64,000 nucleotides of DNA, taken from Dendrophyllia cribrosa (taxonomy: Eukaryota > Cnidaria > Anthozoa > Scleractinia > Dendrophylliidae). The notes beneath the pieces are model-generated. The model did not search any database and was not told the DNA's origin. It worked only from the letters and a program-made list of their open reading frames with translations. Both the position numbers and the translations under genes were made by a program. Positions 44,020 through 53,973 of this stretch are shown in pieces (the stretch's first letter is position 1; every line of letters begins with the position of its first letter). The DNA is taken from contig JAJLRJ010000011.1 in the NCBI GenBank assembly GCA_024195265.1, forward strand, positions 1 to 64,000, read 5' to 3'.

Positions 44020-44791
44020 CAAGATTTACTTATCACAAAGTCGAACAAATTTACATAATAACGTCATGTTCAACAGACCGTACCGTTAAGTTGTCACGAA
44101 ATTATGTCACGCCATTCACTCATGCGTCAATATAAAAGCATGTGCACAGATTAAAATGATTTATTCGCTTTCTTTCCAATTTTATCGGTACAAAAAACAC
44201 TCACATTTACTTCAATAATCACATACTATAATTAGTCCAAACTAAGCGAAGGATGACCAAAATTTACAGAAAATTTCAACGGATTACACCGACAAAGTCA
44301 ACACTGAATAAAACCTTTGACCCGAAGGATTTATTCTACGCTCCGGTGGCTTTCATGGCGCACATGGGTATGTTTAATCATCCATTCAATCTGCGACATT
44401 TTCACGGGCAAATTTCCCACCAGAGTTATCTACGCGCTTCCGGTTGGTCTAAACAATGAAATTAAATGGGTTACATCATAGCTCGCACATGCGCCGAACC
44501 GTGAAACCCTCCCTTTAAGTTCCCCTCCAAATATGAGCCAAGGATACTACTGAATCCCGTTGGAAGTTTATTTCTTCAATCATTTAAAATACAAACATGA
44601 GAATGTGCCGTTTTCAAACTGACATCGATTCAAAGCGGTACTGTCAATTTTCTTTCTTACTCTTATTTGGATCATAAATTTGTAAATCAAACCCTATGCG
44701 AATATGCCCTCGCTTTCTACATGTTCTTAAATAACTAAAACTACGAGCCTCAGCTTCAAGGGATATACTATCGTCAATCATAGCGCTACTG

Positions 44792-45709
44792 TCAATCTTT
44801 GTTACTCTTATTTGGAGCATAAATTTGTTTTACAGCTTCTAAAAATTTTTCAAATAAGTCTTCCTCTCTATTCATATATCTCCACATGAACTCCGCTAAG
44901 TACGACGAAAACTGGTGTTTTCTAACGCCGAACGGTGGAAATTTTGCCTTAGCTTGTCGCCAGTGGCCTTCCATGTTGTTTGTGCTTTGACCAGCTGCGT
45001 TCACAAACTCCTTCGGGTGGTTTACCGTGAAATGTGTGTACCCATGTTGCTGTAGATTGCAGTAGGCTTTCCAGCAGTCAGAAATTATAATTGTACCAGG
45101 CTCAATCCACCGTTGGATGATCGGAAGCAAAGTTGCCTGATCTCTTTTCTCTACGGCAACAAGAAAACATTTTCTGCTGTCGCTCTCGATGCCGCCGAAC
45201 ACCCATTGCCCTTCGACGTGGTGTCCCCGATGGAATTTTCTTTTTCCAAACTTACTCTCGTCGATCTGCACCACTCTGCCCTCTCCTCCAATTCTCTCGC
45301 TGTTTTCAAATAATGTGATCTCACAGACTTCCCGGCAAAAACTGTCCCAATCCACACCTGTACTTCTGCCTAGTCCAATTTCATGTCTTATCTGGGCCTG
45401 ATCGAGATCCTGATACCACCAATACGTAAATTTTAAGATCTCCTCCAGCGTCATGTTGCTTTTCTCAAACCAGCTACCTGCTCTTATTGACATCTCCACC
45501 CTGTGCCTTTTGTTGTTAACCTGTCTTCTACACTCCCATTTAAAAGCATCCGAGCGGTCTTCGCATCTTACAAGTTTCATATCATCGTTGCACACGGAAC
45601 ATACTCGAGACTTGCCTAGTAGGCCTTCTGACATCAACCACTGAATTAGCGACTTCAGGACCGCGGGACTGCGGGAGCATTTACAGAAAACACGTTCGTC
45701 ACTGCCCAC
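44792..45709 (-). CDS. Merlin/IS1595-like (ISXO2-type) DDE transposase
   Basis: An uninterrupted 305-residue frame in the middle of the Merlin element. An N-terminal helix-turn-helix-like part is followed by a zinc-ribbon-like segment (Cys37, Cys40, Cys60). The DDE core follows: Asp150 in VVQIDESKFGKRK, Asp211 in IIISDCWKAY, and Glu247 in NNMEGHWRQAK. GGIESDSRKCFLVAV and HPLIQRWI-like strands lie between, as in the ISXO2-like transposase domain of IS1595/IS1016 and eukaryotic Merlin proteins. The length fits the family. No stop or frameshift breaks it, so it may be active. A partial duplicate of the C-terminal codons lies downstream at about 44636-44690 (reads like NKSKKEN before a stop). Confidence 0.9.
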   Translation of the reverse strand: MGSDERVFCKCSRSPAVLKSLIQWLMSEGLLGKSRVCSVCNDDMKLVRCEDRSDAFKWECRRQVNNKRHRVEMSIRAGSWFEKSNMTLEEILKFTYWWYQDLDQAQIRHEIGLGRSTGVDWDSFCREVCEITLFENSERIGGEGRVVQIDESKFGKRKFHRGHHVEGQWVFGGIESDSRKCFLVAVEKRDQATLLPIIQRWIEPGTIIISDCWKAYCNLQQHGYTHFTVNHPKEFVNAAGQSTNNMEGHWRQAKAKFPPFGVRKHQFSSYLAEFMWRYMNREEDLFEKFLEAVKQIYAPNKSNKD

Positions 45710-46020
45710 TGCGGGAGCATGGGAGCAGTAGTTTTATGTCGTTCAAAAGTGGCGGGGTATTCTGAAATCGCTTATTTTTGCCCAGCTGAGGAGCTGAGCC
45801 TACACCAAAGAAATACAGAACGCCAAAGGAAACTTCGACCTTAAAAAATGTTCGCAAGTATCCATAGCACTTCAAGTATGTACGCACGATCAATTCTTCT
45901 TACTATTGAAGCACTGAGTGTGGGAAAGTGAGCCTGCGATATTAAGGCACCAGGAGGATGAAAGATCTTATCAGGGCACGAAAAAGGATCATTTTTCGCG
46001 CCCTGATCGTATCGACAATC

Positions 46021-46247
46021 GTGTTTTAGAATATTCCGCCATTCCGTGTTTTAGAATATTCCGCCATTCCGTGTTTTAGAATATTCCGTCATTCCGTGTT
46101 TTAGAATATTCCGCCATTCCGTGTTTTAGAATATTCCGCCATTCCGTGTTTTTAGAATATTCCGCCATTCCGTGTTTTAGAATATTCCGCCATTCCGTCA
46201 TTCCGCCATTCCGTCATTCCGCCATTCCATTCCGTCATTCCGTCATT
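46021..46247 (-). repeat. Right subterminal array of the Merlin element
   Basis: About seven 25-bp units (GTGTTTTAGAATATTCCGCC + ATTCC) in inverse orientation to the left array. It decays near the end into short CCATTCCGTCATT repeats. Confidence 0.85.
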
Positions 46248-46374
46248 CCGCGGAATAGGGTCACCCGCTTAAGTTGATAGCGCACTGCGAGGATCAAATT
46301 TCACTCTTATACTACTGTATTCAAAGCATCAAAACTTGTTATAGAATTCATAATTAGATCAAAGGTATAAATGA

Positions 46375-46530
46375 TTGAATGTACAGTAGTATATATTAAC
46401 TCCACCTGAACAGTGACCTTTTGACTTGAAAATAAAGCCAGGATGAATTTGAAACGTCATTTCATTTCGCTCATTTTTATTTTCAATTGTCTTTCTAAAT
46501 CTGTACTCATTAGAACCTACAATTGGCATC
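46375..46530 (-). repeat. Inverted copy of the BTB gene 3' flank
   Basis: On the minus strand it reads 'aaaaatgagcgaaatgaaa', 'catcctggctttattttcaa', 'gtcaaaaggtcactgttca' and 'tatactactgt', matching 42625-42730 downstream of the BTB stop codon in order. The match does not reach the coding frame. Confidence 0.75.
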
Positions 46531-47407
46531 AAAATTGGTTGACTCTTTGAAAAACTACTTTTTTCACTTATTTTCTTACTGTCAGAGAGTGTGTTCTGCA
46601 AAGATCAATGCTAGCTGTTACACTCCGGTTCCAGGAGCACCCCCAGGAATTTGGGAATTTTTTTTCCCTTGAGGTTTTATTCCCCACCCCGGGGCACACA
46701 GAAAGAGACAATTCCCCATCCCAGGACTCTTGACATCAACTAAAAATAAATGGGTTCCTTTTGTAAGCCGATAACAATGTTGATTTGATCTGTATTTTAA
46801 CTACTCATAGTCTTATGGAATCCTTTTACTCATTTGTGTTTTTTGTTTTCTTTAATCAGGTGCACGTCAGTTCCCCGACAGGCCAAAATGTGCCCATTTA
46901 GCCGTTATTTATAACCTTTGTTTAAAACGTCCAAAATGGTTACATATTCGGGCCAAAGTCCTTGCACAAGTAGTTATTTCGATTTGGGACAAGGATGCTT
47001 AAAAAAAATTCCCCACTCCCAGGCCAGGAGGAATGGATTTTTCCCGGTGGGGGGGGGGGGGGGGGGGGGGGGGGATTATGGTAACAGCTAGAATTGAAGC
47101 ATGCATTATTTTGTACATGACTGATTTGTTTGTTCACAGTCAAATCGGAAGTTCCTTTCTGTACAACTTTGCAAATGTCAGCCGTCAGTCAGGTGACAAA
47201 AATCAAACAATAACAAAATAAATATAGCAACAAACTTTTCCACAAAACGTTCCTTTATCTCAAAAGCAAACCTTGTTAGTTTTTCACAGAATACAGGCGT
47301 CAGTTTTTCTCCCAAGATATCCTAAGGGTCCATATGCTTTGAAACTGATGCTGAAGTCACCCTCATTTAATCTTAGATTATATGGATATAGATCCTTTTC
47401 AGTTTGT
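46531..47407. other. No gene seen
   Basis: Unassigned sequence with C/G-rich 'ccccacccc' phrases and an interrupted G-run near 47046-47074. Confidence 0.4.
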
Positions 47408-47515
47408 GCGCCAAAGCTTTAGAATTCGCTGCCTTTTTATATTAAATCTAGTTCTTCCGCAGCTGTCCTCAAGAAGAGACTTAAGACGCATCTTTTTAAG
47501 AAAGCTTTTTATTGA
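47408..47515 (+). pseudogene. C-terminal remnant of a LINE reverse transcriptase
   Basis: The frame reads APKL-stop-NSLPFYIKSSSS then AAVLKKRLKTHLFKKAFY-stop. The LINE ORF2 end is typically APKLWNSLP...LKxxLKTHLF; the Trp codon is a stop here. A 3'-UTR-like tail ('gtaaagcacttttggatg', then AT repeats to about 47790) follows. The element is cut off upstream. Confidence 0.8.
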
Positions 47516-48270
47516 ACATTTATTTTTAGTGACTGTGGACCTATAGTTTTGAGCTTGTAATTGACAGTTTTAAAAATACTTTTAATGGTTTTTAAGATGT
47601 AATATGGTATGAAGCTTTATTGATGACTTATTTTAGTAGACTGCGGGCTTAGAGTTTTTAACTGATAATTTTTAGTTTTAAAGATATAGTTTGATAGTTT
47701 TTAAGATTTGATGTAAAGCACTTTTGGATGCCATTAGAAAAGAGAAAAGGCACTAATGTATATATATTATGATTAATATTGTTATTAATATTGTCTAACT
47801 CTGGGGGAGGACTCCCAATAAGCCTTTATCACGCCCCACCATTTTGTATAAAAACAAACAATTTAGGCCGCTTAGCCTCGCAGTGAAAAAGTTGAAAACG
47901 AGGTTAGGCGGGCAAAAACAAAGCATTTTGTTCTCCGGGGATTCAACATGTCCACCGCGTGATAAAGGCCTATATAACAGTGGTGGGGTGAGTACCACTT
48001 GGGGGTGTTTGAATTGTAAATGACTACTGTCAGAATTATTGCGTTCGCGCAATCCTAATCTTATGTTGGGTTCCCTGTGTGGTGACCGGATTTAATTCAG
48101 CTCCAACCCTAACCCCACCCCCCACCCCTGAGGATTCTTTTGTTTTGTTCTTTTCAGGGGCAAACCGGGTGGGAACTGGCATTTACTTTGGCATCTCCCC
48201 GACCGTTGTCACATACCTTATTTTGTGCAAATGCATTTTCCTTGTGGTTGATTACTTCTAGTTCTAGGTA

Positions 48271-48848
48271 TTACTGCGCCTTTCAATAGAGCAGTTTTCA
48301 TTTAAGTGTCGTAAAACCAAAACCAAGGTAATTACTCTGACCAATCACAGCAGTCGTAAACAATCCAATGAACCAATCAGAGCTCGAAGCAATTACATGT
48401 CGCGGGCACCAAGCGCGGGAAAACGCGTGCGAGCAAGTCACGATTGGTTTTGGTTTTACTTCTGATTGGTCGAGAAAGTGGCGTGAGATTTTTTAGCCAA
48501 TCACAAAGCGTAGCAATGCAAAACCAAAGCAATTGTGTAATTACTTTCGACAGTCAATTGAAAACTGCTCTAACATGCGGAATTTGAAATTCAAATCTCC
48601 ACCAACGGTTGCGTTATTCCCTGCCGTCAATCATAATTAATACGAAAGCCAACGGACCATGTAAAAAAGAAACAAACAAAATGGATTGAAATCTACCAAT
48701 CATAATGCACGGACGTGACCTTTTGAACTCATAGAAGTGAAGATCTGTTTCCTGAGAGGTAAACTAAGATGATTGACGGCAGTGTAAAACGAAACCGTTG
48801 GTGGAAATTTGAATTTCAAATTCCACATGTTATTGAAAGGCGCAGTAA
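48271..48848. mobile_element. Palindromic MITE (TTACTGCGCCTTTCAATA ends) hosting a nested element
   Basis: The ends are TTACTGCGCCTTTCAATA and TATTGAAAGGCGCAGTAA. Inside, 'catgcggaatttgaaattc' is mirrored by 'gaatttcaaattccacatg', and CCAACGG by CCGTTGG. The left arm is split by the element at 48289-48571. Confidence 0.8.
48289..48571 (+). mobile_element. Nested MITE (GAGCAGTTTTCA ends) with TA duplication
   Basis: It starts GAGCAGTTTTCATTT and ends CAATTGAAAACTGCTC, flanked by TA on both sides. The host's right arm preserves the unbroken sequence CAATAACATG, which fixes the insertion at a TA dinucleotide, as for Tc1/mariner-type elements. Relatives lie at 37807-38187. Confidence 0.85.
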
Positions 48849-48879
48849 GCTAGGAACATATGCTGACATGACGAACAAC

Positions 48880-49020
48880 TTTTCAGACAGAATTGGTAGC
48901 TCTCAGGGGTAAAAGTTGATTTGAGCCACACCCACAAAATGGGTTTCTGGTACTCGTACAAGTTTAGGGGTTTTCATTTCAAAATTTCTGACCATAACCC
49001 CTGTCAAGTTGATATGGGAG
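48880..49020 (+). repeat. Dispersed GGTACC/CACACCCAC repeat
   Basis: 'Ttggtagctctcaggggtaa', 'gagccacacccacaaaatgg', 'gtttctggtact' and 'ttaggggtttt', as at 10430-10850. Confidence 0.6.
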
Positions 49021-49087
49021 TCTAGCTCCCTGGGAGTTCTAACAAGTGATCAGGCCCTCCTATTTCCTCTTATATGTTGTTGCTTCC

Positions 49088-49162
49088 TAATCTCGTACCC
49101 AGATCTCCCACGGTCACATTTCAGTACAGTACAAGCACGAGTGAGATCTGGGTACGAGATTA
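49088..49162. mobile_element. 75-bp fold-back MITE (TAATCTCGTACCCAGATCTC ends)
   Basis: TAATCTCGTACCCAGATCTC is mirrored by GAGATCTGGGTACGAGATTA. The flanks GTTGCTTCC and GTCGCTTGC match at seven of nine positions, suggesting a 9-bp duplication. Confidence 0.7.
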
Positions 49163-51221
49163 GTCGCTTGCTAAAATAGGGCATAACCAAGCGAAATGAA
49201 ATAGAGGGTGATTGCAGGTTAATCCATTCTAAAGATGGGTAAACAATTTGACTGTTCTGTCAGAAGATGGTTACGTTTCATTTCCTAGACTGTTTTCAGT
49301 CGGAATTTAGGTAAAAACGAGAAAGCAAGGGACCGTGAACGAAAATGCTGCTAGTATACGCAGGATCTGTAAGAGATCTGATCAGCCAAAAATAAACAAA
49401 ATACTATAAGAAGCAAGGGCTGACAACTGCGTAGAAAAAGTAACGCAACAATGGCATGATTGAGACCAAACCGAAAGTTTAAGAGTCTGTCCACGAGAGG
49501 ACCAGGCAGACGTGACACATGCCATCTCACCGATTTCTTTCAAACTTTCACAGATTTTTAGGTTCACTAAGTTATTCAAGAAACCAAAGTGGTTCGGTCC
49601 CCTGACCATTCCCTGGGGTATTGGAGGCCCCACCTCAATTCCTAGGGGTAAAACCCAAAAATATCCCTTAAAAATGCACTGACAAGAGACTTCTCTCAAA
49701 CTAACAGAATGTAATGGATTCTAATCTAATTTCATCCAATAATTGCTGGAACCCTTAGGATCTGAAAACTTAAAGTTTATGTAATTTAATATTATTCCTG
49801 TCAATTAAGAGCTGTCAATCATTGACCATGTCACGCAACTTCGTCAAATTGTACTTTTTCAAATGCAATTATCTCCAATGGGCAACATTGTAATTCAACA
49901 AACGTTATACTACAATACAAACCTATCCTAGTACTATGTTTCTGTGAAAAAAAATTTTTGGCATCTGTCAAATTTTCTTAATGGCATTCATTTAAAGTAA
50001 GTGACCAGCGTCTTCAATGTGCTTTTTTTTTGACACAGAGAATATCAAAAAAATTGAATGCTGACGAACCATTCGACGCTGTAATTATCAACATGCCTCC
50101 TTTCACTATATATTATGCGTCGAAACACATTTTCAAGACAGTTTGACTGCTAAATTTATAGCTGATATGCTAAATATTCGATGACAGCGCAACGTGGACT
50201 ACGTTAATCAGTATACATAATTATTAGCATCCACGTCTCTGCTTTATCGGCTCCATTTGTAGCCTACACATTGTTAGAGCAAAATGTTACCCAGTTGAGT
50301 CATTTGAGAACTCTTGTGGGTAATATTTTCGTTGAAATTATCGCTCTGCGCGATTACCTATTTTGGCCATGTTACTCATGTTTCATTCGGTGTTGTTTTT
50401 GTTGTGTTATCATATTTTCCGGCGTATTTTATACTATATATTACGGGGGAATACGATACAATACAAACCTGCAGACGATGTAAAGTCAACTTTGGACAAA
50501 TTTCCAGCTTTGAAATAATTACTTTTCTCTTTTCAAGTCATTTTTGAGTGTATTGAATGTTATGAGCGACAAATCAAATCAACATTGCGTGACAAGGTGA
50601 ACATAAATGTTCATAAAATGTGGGTGCGTGACGTGACACCCGCCAGGCATTCTTTTAAAAACATTTTGGCTTGAAAATAAAGTTCAGGTTCACATTTATT
50701 ATAATTACTTGAATCAAATACTTAGAATATGAAGTTTAGCTGAAAATCCGCTTTATACAGAAGTTTAACTTTCTCTTGTTTATCTGACTTTTACCATCAC
50801 ATTCAGTTCACATGTTTCTAATTACCAAGGTTTCGCTTTCTGTAAACAACAAAATATAAATCACAAACGAAGCGCTTCGTGCCGGCCGGAGTCGTATTAT
50901 TGTTTACTTGTTCAGTGCTACGAAAAGAGAATATCTAAAGTTTTTAATAGCTTGCGTCTTACTGCAGCAGCCTTTATGGCTGCACAATTGTCAGAATTGT
51001 CGTGTTCGTTTGTTGCATATTGCAACAACAGTTGCGATGTTTCGGCACGATTTCCTGGGCGTATTGAGTTTTTCACTCTGTCTGCATGTGTGAAGGACAT
51101 CAATGCAAGTCCCATCTGCGACAGCTAAAGTTAACCCAAACTAACGTTAGCACAGAAAGATGTCTTATTTTAGCGCGTGTTGGATTGTTTGATCACGACC
51201 CGGGATCACGACGGACATAAT

Positions 51222-51409
51222 ATGACCATTTGTCCAAAGCATCGTACTGCGCTAGGAACATGGTGGAGAACAAGCCCGAAATGTCACCATTCTCTTCACG
51301 GCAATTCCTGAAGAACCAGGCAGAAGGAGGAGCAAACCTACAAATAAGCAAAGCTCGATACAGAAAGAGATCATGGCTAAATGGAACGCTCTTGTTCCAG
51401 ATGGTGCAG
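51222..51409 (+). pseudogene. Broken exon of an unknown protein, left arm
   Basis: The frame reads MTICPKHRTALGTWWR, then KCHHSLHGNS followed by a stop (TGA). The reading resumes in frame as QKEIMAKWNALVPDGA up to a donor-like CAG|GTATGA at 51409. The right-arm copy is open at that stop but broken elsewhere. The CPKHR...W...C-H-P-LHG pattern resembles a short module I recall from uncharacterised anthozoan proteins; I cannot name it with certainty. Confidence 0.5.
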
Positions 51410-51436
51410 GTATGAACACAGACGATACCCGAGGAT

Positions 51437-51826
51437 TTAAAGGGGCATTGTCACGCAGATTTTGCTGTGTTTTGGTCAAAATACACTAAATATATGACAA
51501 AGTACCTTTGCTCAAACATAAAATTGCTTTTAGAACACCAAGAAGATAATATCAAGTGATTTCTTAAGGAAGAACAAACCATAATAAGTTTTTCTGCGAT
51601 TTTTCCACGACTCTTGGGAAAAACTTGAAAAAAATGGCCATTTTTTCAAGTTGTAATCCATTTCCATCCTGGCCATCCGCAGCCAAAGATAACGAATACT
51701 AGTTTCTGTGTACTGGTAGAGTATTTGTTAACAAAACTGGACCATTATTTTAAGGTTTCCATTGAAACAAATATGTTTTTTGGCTTTTCAAAATGATACT
51801 AAAAATAGGTGACAGTGTCCCTTTAA
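51437..51826 (+). mobile_element. 390-bp TTAA-flanked element, copy 2
   Basis: It starts TTAAAGGGGCATTGTCACGC and ends GTGACAGTGTCCCTTTAA. The other arm of the inverted duplication has the unbroken site (GGATTTAACTCTCATATTT, read in reverse at about 53120-53140), proving insertion at a single TTAA with duplication of that tetranucleotide. Confidence 0.9.
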
Positions 51827-52160
51827 CTCTCATATTTACGCGGGAGAATGGAAGTGACACGTGGTTGCATGCAGCCGGAAATTGGTGATTGCACTGTACA
51901 ACAAGAACTTTAGTTCAGTATTCCCATTACTAAATGCATGGTATTGCCGAGCAATTACAACGAGTAAGGAAATTACAATAATACAAACTAGAAATAAATA
52001 GGTTCCGTTCCGCCCTAGAGGAAAAAAATTGTTTTTGTTGCAAACATATTTCAGCCAAATTTTTATTTCCGGAAAAATATATTTTGGCATGATAGGTTCG
52101 CACCAAATTATATTCATGTCATTAATCTGTTTGTCAGCCCATAGCTGGACGAAGCGTTTT

Positions 52161-52223
52161 TAGCCTGCGAGCAAGCTCTCGGGCTCGGGGTTTCGGGTTA
52201 GCCGAGAGCTTGCTCGCAGGCTA
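52161..52223. mobile_element. 63-bp fold-back MITE with 9-bp target duplication
   Basis: TAGCCTGCGAGCAAGCTCTC mirrors GAGAGCTTGCTCGCAGGCTA. AAGCGTTTT flanks both sides (52152-52160 and 52224-52232). A 9-bp duplication suits Mutator-like elements. Confidence 0.85.
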
Positions 52224-53159
52224 AAGCGTTTTTGGTCGCTTGTCCATTTGTCGTACTGTTTCTTGCCTTAACTGTCAGGAATCTCGTTGGCAATTCTCAT
52301 TAAAACGTGTAACTGGCAACCTAGCGGTATTCTCCTATAAGCTGAATACAAAAATAACTGACAGGCCAGTACAAACGTGGACCCCGTCTTCTGACCCCCT
52401 CTTTTTCTTCCAGGAAATTGCCAATTAATACATTTGTGCGAAGTAGCAAAAAAAATGTAAAAAAAAAAAAATATTAAAATTGAAATAAACAGAACATAAA
52501 AACAACTGGGCGACTGGAAAAGGATTTGAAGGGCACTATAAAAAATTACAACATATTTCCCGCCTTTACGATTGCACCATAAGCTCTTTACATAACTACT
52601 GCTGACTGTTACCTGGCTGTTAAAATGGAGGTGAGTGTTTTTCAGGTTTCTTAATTATTTGATGTAGAATCTGGTATTTTCGGAGACCATCGTTAAATGA
52701 TAATGACATACCGTGAAAAGAAAGTCCGCAGCTGCTTAATATTATTATTTTTTCTACATTTTTTCCCACTTCGCATACGTGTATTAATTCAAAACTGTCA
52801 TTTGGCCATTTCTTGGAAAAAGAGGTGATCCAGAAGGGGGTCCAGATGTGGGTCCAGAAGGGGGTCCAGATGGGGTCTAGGTGGGGGTCCAGATGGGAGA
52901 AATGGGAATACTGAAATAAAGTTGTTGTTGTACAGTCCATTTCCGGCTACATGCAACCACGTGTCACTTCCGATTTCCGATTTCTATTCTAGACTAAATT
53001 CTTCATACTACTAATCGTTTTCTCGGAAAATGATACTCTATTCTAGACCAAAACTATCTGATTTCTTTACCCTATCACGTACAAAATTGTTTGAAACCCA
53101 TGCCCTACATATAGTGTAAATATGAGAGTTAAATCCACGGGTATCGTCTGCGTTCATAC

Positions 53160-53346
53160 CTGCACCATCTGGAACAAGATCGTTCCATTTAGCCATGATC
53201 TCTTTGTGTAACGAGCTTTGCTTATTTGAAGGTTGTTCCTCCTTCTGCCTGGTTCTTCGGGAATTGCCGTGAAGAGGATGGTGACATTTCAGGCTTGTTC
53301 TCCACTATGTTCCTAGCGCAGTACGATGCTTTGGACAAATGGTCAT
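53160..53346 (-). pseudogene. Broken exon of an unknown protein, right arm
   Basis: On the minus strand the frame reads MTICPKHRTALGT, then a stop (TAG) where the left arm has Trp. It continues as WRTSLKCHHPLHGNS and on to EIMAKWNDLVPDGA at a donor-like CAG|GTATGA. It is open where the left arm has its stop. Confidence 0.5.
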
Positions 53347-53973
53347 TATGTCCGTGGTATTCAAACAATCCAACACGCGCTAAAATAAGACATCTTTCTG
53401 TGCTAACGTTAGTTTGGGCTACTTTAGCTGTCGCAGATGATGTCCTCCACACATGCAGACACAGTGAAACACACAATACGCCCAGGAAATCGTGCCGAAA
53501 CATCGCAACTGCTGTTGCAGTATGCAACAAACGAACACGACAATTCTGTTGTTTACAGAAAGCGGAACCTTGGTAATTAGAAACATGTGAACTGAATGTG
53601 ATGGTAAAAGTCAGATAAGCAAGAGAAAGTTAAACTTCTGTATAAAGCGGATTTTCAGCTAAACTTCATATTCTAAGTACTTGACTCAAGTAATTATAAT
53701 AAATGTGAACCTGAACTTTATTTTCAAGCCAAAATGTTTTTAAAAGAATGCCTGGCGGGTGTCACGTCACGCACCCACATTTTATGAACATTTATGTTCA
53801 CCTTGTCACGCAATGTTGATTTGATTTGTCGCTCAGAACATTCAATACACTCAAAAATGACTTGAAAAGAGAAAGGTAATTATTTCAAAGCTGGAAATTT
53901 GTCCAAAGTTGACTTTACATCGTCTGCAGGTTTGTATTGTATCGTATTCCCCCGTAATATATAGTATAAAATA

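Larger units (their letters stand above)
43146..46266 (-). mobile_element. Merlin-type DNA transposon, 3121 bp, with 8-bp target duplication
   Basis: The inverted ends are GGGTGACCCTATTC followed by (C/G)GCGGAATG, at 43146 and in reverse at 46266. The flanking GCTTAAGT occurs at 43138-43145 and 46267-46274, a perfect 8-bp duplication. The uninterrupted target (CAACTGCTTAAGTTGATAGC) is seen in the SINE body nearby at about 42787-42806 in reverse, which fixes the boundaries. Inside: a 25-bp tandem array at each end in opposite orientation, inverted subterminal stretches ('aataccccgccacttttga', 'actgctcccgtgctcccgc') at about 43685 and 45740, a nested 226-bp MITE, and one transposase frame. Merlin elements give 8-9 bp duplications, in agreement. 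Confidence 0.9.

Noticed and set aside
45113..45644. Plus-strand frames across the transposase
   Set aside because: Shadows of the minus-strand DDE transposase.
49382..49699. 105-codon frame MREVSCQCIFKGYF as a gene
   Set aside because: It appears on both arms only because of the inverted duplication, and the arms differ by an insertion that truncates one copy; no domain seen.
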